9,896 nucleotides of DNA. It comes from an uncultured Erysipelotrichaceae bacterium (lineage in GTDB: Bacteria; Bacillota_I; Bacilli_A; RF39; UBA660). Positions 6,593 through 9,896 of the stretch are shown in pieces. The notes under the pieces were generated by a model. The model was not told the DNA's origin. It saw only the letters and a program-made list of their open reading frames with translations, and did no database searches. The DNA lies in contig CADBRL010000061.1 in NCBI GenBank assembly GCA_902797105.1, forward strand, positions 1-9,896, given 5' to 3'. The translations under genes and the position numbers were made by a program. Numbering within the stretch: the first letter of the stretch is position 1; each line of letters begins with the position of its first letter.

Positions 6593-6746
6593 AATTGAGG
6601 AATACCTCATATAATATTAGGGAAACAAATAGTTTCATAAAAAAGTTGGAATACCCTTGCCAGAGTAGGGAACGAAAAAAGTTGGAATACCCTTGCCAGA
6701 GTAGGGAACGAAAAAAGTTGGAATACCCTTGCCAGAGTAGGGAACG
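6593..6746 (+). ncRNA. toxI: ToxI-type RNA antitoxin (type III toxin-antitoxin)
   Basis: In type III systems a short transcribed tandem-repeat array lies just before a ToxN/AbiQ-family RNase. The toxin cuts the array into single units, and each unit binds and silences one toxin in a closed RNA-protein ring. All elements are here: a promoter, three identical head-to-tail 36-nt units (6639-6674, 6675-6710, 6711-6746) with no spacers, and a hairpin before toxN. Each unit opens with A6, a plausible toxin cleavage site because known ToxN enzymes cut within A-rich sequence. Within a unit TTGG can pair with CCAG and CCCT with AGGG in interleaved order, which is an H-type pseudoknot as in known ToxI RNAs. 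The stretch 6593-6626 is a diverged copy of the unit (see separate entry). Confidence 0.88.
6596..6636 (+). repeat. Degenerate ToxI unit and two small hairpins in the leader
   Basis: GGAATACC (6599-6606) and TAGGGAA (6618-6624) recur from the perfect units, 11 nt apart here against 10 nt in the units. Here TGAGG (6596-6600) pairs with CCTCA (6605-6609) as a simple hairpin with the loop AATA, and GAAAC (6622-6626) pairs with GTTTC (6632-6636). It looks like an eroded first repeat, or a 5' cap structure of the antitoxin precursor. Confidence 0.55.
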
Positions 6747-6754
6747 AAAAAAGT
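6639..6754 (+). repeat. Three perfect 36-nt tandem repeats plus 8 nt of a fourth
   Basis: The units at 6639-6674, 6675-6710 and 6711-6746 are identical at every base. AAAAAAGT (6747-6754) starts a fourth that runs into the terminator stem. The unit has AAAAAAGTTGG at its start, AATACCC in the middle and TAGGGAACG at its end. It is far richer in G and C than the surrounding DNA, as expected for a structured RNA. Confidence 0.97.
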
Positions 6755-6783
6755 AAGCTAGGTTAACTTCCTAGCTTTTATTG
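6755..6783 (+). terminator. Leaky hairpin terminator between toxI and toxN
   Basis: An 8-bp stem AAGCTAGG (6755-6762) with CCTAGCTT (6770-6777) and a 7-nt loop. The T-tail is short and broken (TTTTATTG). In type III modules such a terminator lets a minority of transcripts reach the toxin, so antitoxin RNA is made in excess. Confidence 0.8.
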
Positions 6784-6796
6784 TAGAGGTGAAAAT

Positions 6797-7288
6797 ATGA
6801 CAAAAACATTAAAAATTTATTATCTTGATGAAAATTATATCAACTATTTAAGACAGTTTGATACAAAAGTAGCTTATAACAAAAATCAAATAAGACCTTA
6901 TATAGGTGTAGTATATTCATTTAATGGTTATAATTATTTTGCTCCATTATCTTCACCTAAACCAAAACATCTATCAATGAATGAAAAAGCAATTGATATT
7001 TTTAAAATAGACCATGGAAAGTTAGGAATAGTTAACATCAATAATATGATACCTACACCAATAGAATGTATTTCAGAAGTATTACCAACTTTAAAAGAAA
7101 ATGATACTTATAAAACTTTAATAAAAAAACAAACTACTTTTTTAAATGATAATAAAAATAGTTTATTCAGAAAAGTGATTCAATTTAGAAAACAAGCAGA
7201 TAAAGGTTATTTACCTGAAAGAATAAAAGAAAGATGTTGTAATTTTGCTTTATTAGAAGAAAAATGCAAAGAATATGAAAATAGTTGA
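6797..7288 (+). CDS. toxN: ToxN/AbiQ-family type III toxin (endoribonuclease)
   Basis: ToxN is a Kid/MazF-fold endoribonuclease. When phage infection disturbs the supply of its RNA antitoxin it cuts cellular and phage RNA and stops growth or phage production. The 163 residues match the family (about 165-175). Visible marks are FDTKV near the start (21-25), PYIGVVYSFNGYNYFAPLSSPK (34-55), the central GKLGIVNINNMIP (74-86) and the C-terminal CNFALLEEKCKEY (148-160). The segment S52-S53-P54-K55 corresponds to the active-site TSPK segment of Pectobacterium ToxN as I recall it. AGAGGTG lies before the ATG. There is no promoter of its own; transcription comes through the repeats and the leaky hairpin. 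It ends in TGA. It appears intact. Confidence 0.93.
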   Translation: MTKTLKIYYLDENYINYLRQFDTKVAYNKNQIRPYIGVVYSFNGYNYFAPLSSPKPKHLSMNEKAIDIFKIDHGKLGIVNINNMIPTPIECISEVLPTLKENDTYKTLIKKQTTFLNDNKNSLFRKVIQFRKQADKGYLPERIKERCCNFALLEEKCKEYENS

Positions 7289-7290
7289 AA

Positions 7291-7319
7291 TTGTTTTTTT
7301 GCTATTAATTTGTTATAAT
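7291..7319 (+). promoter_or_regulatory. SigA promoter of the lipoprotein gene
   Basis: TTGTTT (7291-7296), 17 nt, TATAAT (7314-7319) preceded by TGT (extended -10). It starts 2 nt after the toxN stop. The predicted start near 7326 leaves a leader of about 20 nt with AAAGGAGG. Confidence 0.7.
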
Positions 7320-7346
7320 TAAGAAAATAAAGAAAGGAGGAACATA

Positions 7347-7877
7347 GTGAAAAAAGGTTTATTAATAATTGCTAGTATTATTCTACTTGCTGGTTGTGAA
7401 AATAAAGAAACAAATAACGAAGTGAAGAAGCCAGAAGAAATAAGTTATACTAATAAATTTGAATGCTCTAGAACTGAAAAAATAAAAAAATTTGATTTGG
7501 ATAATAAAAATGCTGGAAGATTAACAAGTGAACAAATGAAAGAAAGAGAAAATAGTCCAGTTGCTATTAATGAAAATATTCAAAAAATCTATGACTTTAA
7601 TGAATCGGGAGATAAACTACTAAGTTTTTACGAAGTTCACACTTATGAATATTTACTTGAAGGTTATGACATGAATAGCGAAAAAGAAAACTATAGTTGT
7701 GGAGATTATGAAGAATATGGTTTTAAAAGCTGTACGATAACTACCAAAGAAAATAAAATTGTGATGACGAAAGTTGCTGATTTAAAAAGTGATTATAACA
7801 AAGATATGGCTGAAAAAATGACATTGGCAAGCATTAAAGCTGATTATGTTGAGGGAGAAATATATACTTGTAAGTAA
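7347..7877 (+). CDS. Putative lipoprotein of unknown function
   Basis: A 176-residue protein with a classic lipoprotein signal: MKKG, a hydrophobic core and the lipobox LLAGC, with lipidated C17. After a charged linker (18-33) there is a soluble domain of about 140 residues with four more cysteines (C40, C118, C129, C175), which could form two disulfides outside the cell. The ending YTCK and the FECSR near the start of the domain suggest a compact fold pinned at both ends. I do not recognise a function. The start is GTG 7347, 6 nt after a perfect AAAGGAGG. It has its own promoter and terminator, so it is a single-gene unit between toxN and the regulator cluster. There is no sign of decay. Confidence 0.85.
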   Translation: MKKGLLIIASIILLAGCENKETNNEVKKPEEISYTNKFECSRTEKIKKFDLDNKNAGRLTSEQMKERENSPVAINENIQKIYDFNESGDKLLSFYEVHTYEYLLEGYDMNSEKENYSCGDYEEYGFKSCTITTKENKIVMTKVADLKSDYNKDMAEKMTLASIKADYVEGEIYTCK

Positions 7878-7903
7878 GATGAGAAATCATCTTATTTTTC
7901 TTT
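7875..7903 (+). terminator. Rho-independent terminator of the lipoprotein gene
   Basis: A perfect 8-bp stem TAAGATGA (7875-7882) with TCATCTTA (7887-7894), GAAA tetraloop, then TTTTTCTTT. The first three bases of the stem are the stop codon. Confidence 0.9.
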
Positions 7904-7914
7904 GCAAAAAATTA

Positions 7915-7943
7915 TTGACAGACAAATATTTGTATGGTATATT
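7915..7943 (+). promoter_or_regulatory. Strong SigA promoter of the BRO-N/DinD-like gene
   Basis: A consensus TTGACA (7915-7920), 17 nt, then TATATT (7938-7943) preceded by TGG (extended -10). This is the only perfect -35 in the window. A palindrome fills the spacer, so the promoter is probably strong but repressed. Confidence 0.8.
7919..7936 (+). promoter_or_regulatory. Palindromic operator in the promoter spacer
   Basis: CAGACAAATATTTGTATG is an 18-bp inverted repeat with one mismatched pair and a perfect 12-bp core (ACAAATATTTGT, 7922-7933). It lies between the -35 and -10, where a bound dimeric repressor would block RNA polymerase. It does not resemble the Bacillus LexA box (CGAAC-n4-GTTCG). 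The binding protein is unknown. Confidence 0.6.
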
Positions 7944-8002
7944 TTGATTATGAAATTGATGTAAAAATATTGCTAATCATTTATACAAGGGGGGAATAAA
8001 AT

Positions 8003-8851
8003 ATGGATAATAGATTAGAAACTTTGTCAAATTTATTTGAAGGAACAGAAATAAGAAGCGTGTGGGATAGTGAAAAAGAAGACTATTATTTTAGTGTGGT
8101 TGATGTTATTGGTGTACTAACAGAAAGCTCAAGAGCAAGAAAGTATTGGAGTGATCTTAAGAATAAGCTTAAAAATGAAGGAAGTGAGTTGTCCGAAAAT
8201 GTCGGACAACTGAAGATGAAGGCAAAAGATGGGAAGGTTTATGCAACGGATGTATTAAATACAAAAGGAATATTAAGATTGATTGAGTCTGTACCTAGTC
8301 CAAAGGCAGAACCATTTAAAATGTGGCTTGCTAGTCTAGGTGATGAAAGAATAAATGAAGTATTTGACCCAGAGGTTGCTATTAACAGGGCTGTAAATTA
8401 TTATCGTAAAAAAGGTTATAGCGATGAATGGATAAAAGCTAGACTAAGTGGAATTGTTGATAGATTTAAACTAACTGATGTTTGGAAAGATGGGGGTATA
8501 AATAAACCTGTAGAGTTTGCTTTACTTACTAATGAAATATATAAAGGTTGGTCTGGTATGAAAGCTAGTGAATATAAAGAATATAAGGGATTAAGAAAAG
8601 AGTCACTAAGGGATAACATGACAGATATTGAAATAGTATTAACAAATTTAGGTGAACTTGCTGCACGTGACATAGCTAAAGAAGAAAAACCTCAAGGACT
8701 TTTAGAAAATATGAAAGTTGCTAAACGTGGAGGAAGTGTAGCAAAAGGTGCAAGAGATTTATATGAAAAGGAAGCCCAAAAAAACGCAATATCAAGCGAT
8801 AATGCTTTAAATTATAAATATGTTAAAGATAATTTAATAGAAAATAAATAG
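8003..8851 (+). CDS. BRO-N domain / DinD-like protein
   Basis: A 282-residue soluble protein. Residues 12-115 look like a BRO-N (phage antirepressor, COG3617) DNA-binding domain: IRSVWDSEKEDYYFSVVDV (17-35), SRARKYWSDLKNKL (43-56), DGKVYATDV (76-84) and SVPSPKAEPFKMWLA (96-110). Residues 125-255 recall E. coli DinD: FALLTNEIYKGWSGM (172-186), KGLRKESLRDNMT (195-207), then a glycine-rich RGGSVAKGARDLYEKE (242-257). DinD is SOS-induced and reported to inhibit RecA, but nothing here shows a RecA link. The ATG follows an unusual AAGGGGGG (7987-7994) with 8 nt spacing. It has a strong promoter with a spacer operator. Codons for 62-70 form a 10-bp inverted repeat. It is intact, and likely an accessory gene of phage or island origin. 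Confidence 0.82.
   Translation: MDNRLETLSNLFEGTEIRSVWDSEKEDYYFSVVDVIGVLTESSRARKYWSDLKNKLKNEGSELSENVGQLKMKAKDGKVYATDVLNTKGILRLIESVPSPKAEPFKMWLASLGDERINEVFDPEVAINRAVNYYRKKGYSDEWIKARLSGIVDRFKLTDVWKDGGINKPVEFALLTNEIYKGWSGMKASEYKEYKGLRKESLRDNMTDIEIVLTNLGELAARDIAKEEKPQGLLENMKVAKRGGSVAKGARDLYEKEAQKNAISSDNALNYKYVKDNLIENK
8187..8211 (+). repeat. Perfect 10-bp inverted repeat inside the BRO-N/DinD-like gene
   Basis: AGTTGTCCGA (8187-8196) and TCGGACAACT (8202-8211) flank AAATG. It encodes ELSENVGQL and is GC-rich for this DNA, so the mRNA should form a stable hairpin. It has no T-tail and is not a terminator. Confidence 0.85.
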
Positions 8852-8889
8852 TGTAAATAAATACTGAAAAATAAATAAAAAAACTATGA

Positions 8890-8916
8890 GATATAATAAA
8901 AAAATGATATAATAAA
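8890..8916 (+). promoter_or_regulatory. Tandem -10 boxes before the rhuM-like gene
   Basis: GATATAATAAA occurs twice (8890-8900 and 8906-8916), each with a perfect TATAAT (8892-8897, 8908-8913). The second has TGA before it (extended -10). Neither has a fair -35. The predicted start from the second is near 8920, just before the AAAGGAG at 8924-8930. Confidence 0.5.
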
Positions 8917-8937
8917 TTTCTGTAAAGGAGTAATTTT

Positions 8938-8973
8938 ATGATTAATAGTAAGGGGAATATGTATGAAAGATAA
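8938..8973 (+). other. 11-codon leader ORF overlapping the rhuM start
   Basis: ATG 8938 lies 7 nt after a strong AAAGGAG and reads MINSKGNMYER, then TAA, ending 11 nt inside the rhuM-like gene in another frame. The rhuM ATG has only AAGGGGA. It may couple translation, or it may be the original N-terminus cut off by a frameshift. Confidence 0.4.
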
Positions 8974-9538
8974 TAATTTGATTATATATAAAAATAATGA
9001 AGGTAATATCATCGTAGATGCAATATATAAAGATGAAACATTATGGCTTTCACAAAAAGGGATGGCAAAGGTGTTTTCTGTTGGAGTACCTGCAATATCA
9101 AAACATTTAAAAAATATTTTTGAGGAAAAAGAATTAGATAAAACTGCAGTTGTTTCCAAAATGGAAATAACTGCAGAAGATGGTAAGAGATATAATACTG
9201 ATGTTTATAGCTTAGATGCTATAATTGCTGTAGGTTATAGGATAAATTCAAAAAAAGCAACAAACTTTAGAATATGGGCTACTAAAGTATTAAAAGAATA
9301 TATGACAAAAGGCTTTGCTTTAAATGATGAACGTTTTATTAAAGGAAATAAATATGATTATAAATATTTTGATGAATTACTTGAACAAATTAGGGAAATA
9401 AGGCTCTCTGAAAGAAGATTTTACCAAAAAATAACTGATATATATGCTACAAGTATGGATTATGACAAAAAATCTCCACTATCAATTAATTTTTTTAAAA
9501 AAGTACAAAATAGGCTTCACTTTGTAATTTGTTTCTAG
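8963..9538 (+). CDS. RhuM-family protein, C-terminally truncated
   Basis: RhuM proteins (named from Salmonella SPI-3) are phage- and island-borne proteins of unclear function with a winged-helix-like N-terminal part. The N-terminal part is clear here: IIYKNNEGNIIVDA (7-20), ETLWLSQKGMAKVFSV (25-40), ISKHLKNIFEEKELD (45-59), YSLDAIIAVGYRINS (82-96) and FRIWATKVLKEYMTKGFALN (102-121). The linker region follows, with ERRFYQKITDIYATSMDYD (150-168). Family members run to about 330 residues and continue from VQNRLHFVI into a long helical C-terminal domain. Here a stop follows VICF at residue 191, and no frame downstream restores the missing 140 or so residues. It looks like a broken remnant, although the N-terminal domain could still bind DNA. 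The start is ATG 8963 behind AAGGGGA; a better ribosome binding site serves an overlapping out-of-frame mini-ORF. Confidence 0.82.
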   Translation: MKDNNLIIYKNNEGNIIVDAIYKDETLWLSQKGMAKVFSVGVPAISKHLKNIFEEKELDKTAVVSKMEITAEDGKRYNTDVYSLDAIIAVGYRINSKKATNFRIWATKVLKEYMTKGFALNDERFIKGNKYDYKYFDELLEQIREIRLSERRFYQKITDIYATSMDYDKKSPLSINFFKKVQNRLHFVICF

Positions 9539-9720
9539 GCTAAGTTAAAAATAAAAAGCCAGTTAAATAAGGATTTTAACACTTTTACAATAAGGAAAAA
9601 ACGTGTTTAGATGCTAATTATATACTAAAAATTATTTAATGAAATTGATTTTTCTTGTAGTATTTAAAATATAAAATAGAAAGGAAGGATAATATATGAA
9701 TAACAAAATTACAACAAAAA

Positions 9721-9896
9721 ATGAATGTAAAAGATAATTTGATAAATGTAATGAGAATTGATAATATAGATTATATATCTTTAACAGATTTGGCAAGATA
9801 CAAAAATTTTGATAATCCTGGTGATGTTGTTATTAAGTGGATGAGCAATAAAAGTTCTTTTGATTTTTATTCACTTTGGGAAGAACTGTTTAATGA
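9721..9896 (+). CDS. KilA-N domain protein, 5' part, with likely frameshift near its start
   Basis: The reading frame continues past the window end. The visible 58 residues are the first half of a KilA-N domain, a DNA-binding module of phage and large-virus proteins: VMRIDNIDYISLTDLARYK (10-28), then GDVVIKWMSNKSSFDFYSLW (34-53), matching the usual 'DYISLTD-ARYKN...W-RN-ST-EFL-LWE' pattern. ATG 9721 has no Shine-Dalgarno sequence. A good one (AAGGAAGGA, 9681-9689) serves ATG 9696, whose frame reads MNNKITTKNECKR and stops at 9735-9737. Removing one A from the A6 run at 9716-9721 would join that start to the KilA-N frame. The gene is therefore frameshifted, phase-variable at the A-run, or weakly started at 9721. 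Confidence 0.72.
   Translation, partial: MNVKDNLINVMRIDNIDYISLTDLARYKNFDNPGDVVIKWMSNKSSFDFYSLWEELFN

Noticed and set aside
6639..6746. CRISPR array
   Set aside because: The 36-nt repeats are directly adjacent with no spacers and no cas genes. Followed by a ToxN protein, they are an RNA antitoxin.
7289..7300. Terminator after toxN (seven T's)
   Set aside because: No stem precedes the T-run, which instead provides the -35 area of the lipoprotein promoter.
9539..9695. Remnant of the RhuM C-terminal domain or another small gene
   Set aside because: All frames have frequent stops. A short match-like stretch (TKNYLMK, about 9624-9644) is too small to count. A GTTAAA/TTTAAC hairpin at 9562-9580 is all A/T except one pair and has no T-tail.
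1..9896. Mycoplasma-type code with TGA as tryptophan
   Set aside because: Tryptophans are TGG, and TGA ends tkt and toxN at the expected protein lengths.

Overview
The window is AT-rich and uses strong AGGAGG-type ribosome binding sites, perfect or near-perfect SigA promoters (several with an extended TGn -10) and the standard genetic code: TGA is used as a stop in tkt and toxN. The order tkt - sirA-like - yneF is the one known from Bacillus, and rplS is followed by lepB as in many Bacillota. Together this points to a low-GC Bacilli-type Bacillota, perhaps an uncultured gut lineage. The species cannot be named from the sequence.

Layout. Positions 1-468 hold a small nucleoside 2-deoxyribosyltransferase-like protein. 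Positions 473-3248 hold transketolase, a SirA-family protein and the one-TM protein YneF, ended by a hairpin terminator. A three-TM membrane protein of unknown function lies on the minus strand at 3247-3624. It converges on yneF and diverges from cdsA. Positions 3660-6544 are an envelope and housekeeping run: cdsA (CDP-diacylglycerol synthesis), rseP (site-2 protease), rplS (ribosomal protein L19, with its own promoter and a structured leader) and lepB (signal peptidase I, with no ATG or GTG start).

After lepB the character changes. Positions 6553-7288 are a complete type III toxin-antitoxin module of the ToxIN/AbiQ class. It has a SigA promoter, a leader containing one degenerate repeat, three perfect 36-nt tandem repeats that can each be drawn as an H-type pseudoknot (the RNA antitoxin ToxI), a hairpin with a weak T-tail, and the ToxN endoribonuclease. 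Such modules act in phage defence (abortive infection) and plasmid or locus stabilisation. This is the most interesting system in the window.

A GTG-started lipoprotein follows (7347-7877, with promoter and terminator). Next come three phage-type regulator genes: a BRO-N/DinD-like protein behind a strong promoter with a palindromic operator, a C-terminally truncated RhuM-family protein, and the start of a KilA-N protein whose best ribosome binding site is out of frame with the domain. The section from 6553 to the end reads as an accessory island placed where rbgA and rnhB often follow lepB. Its distal part seems to be decaying.
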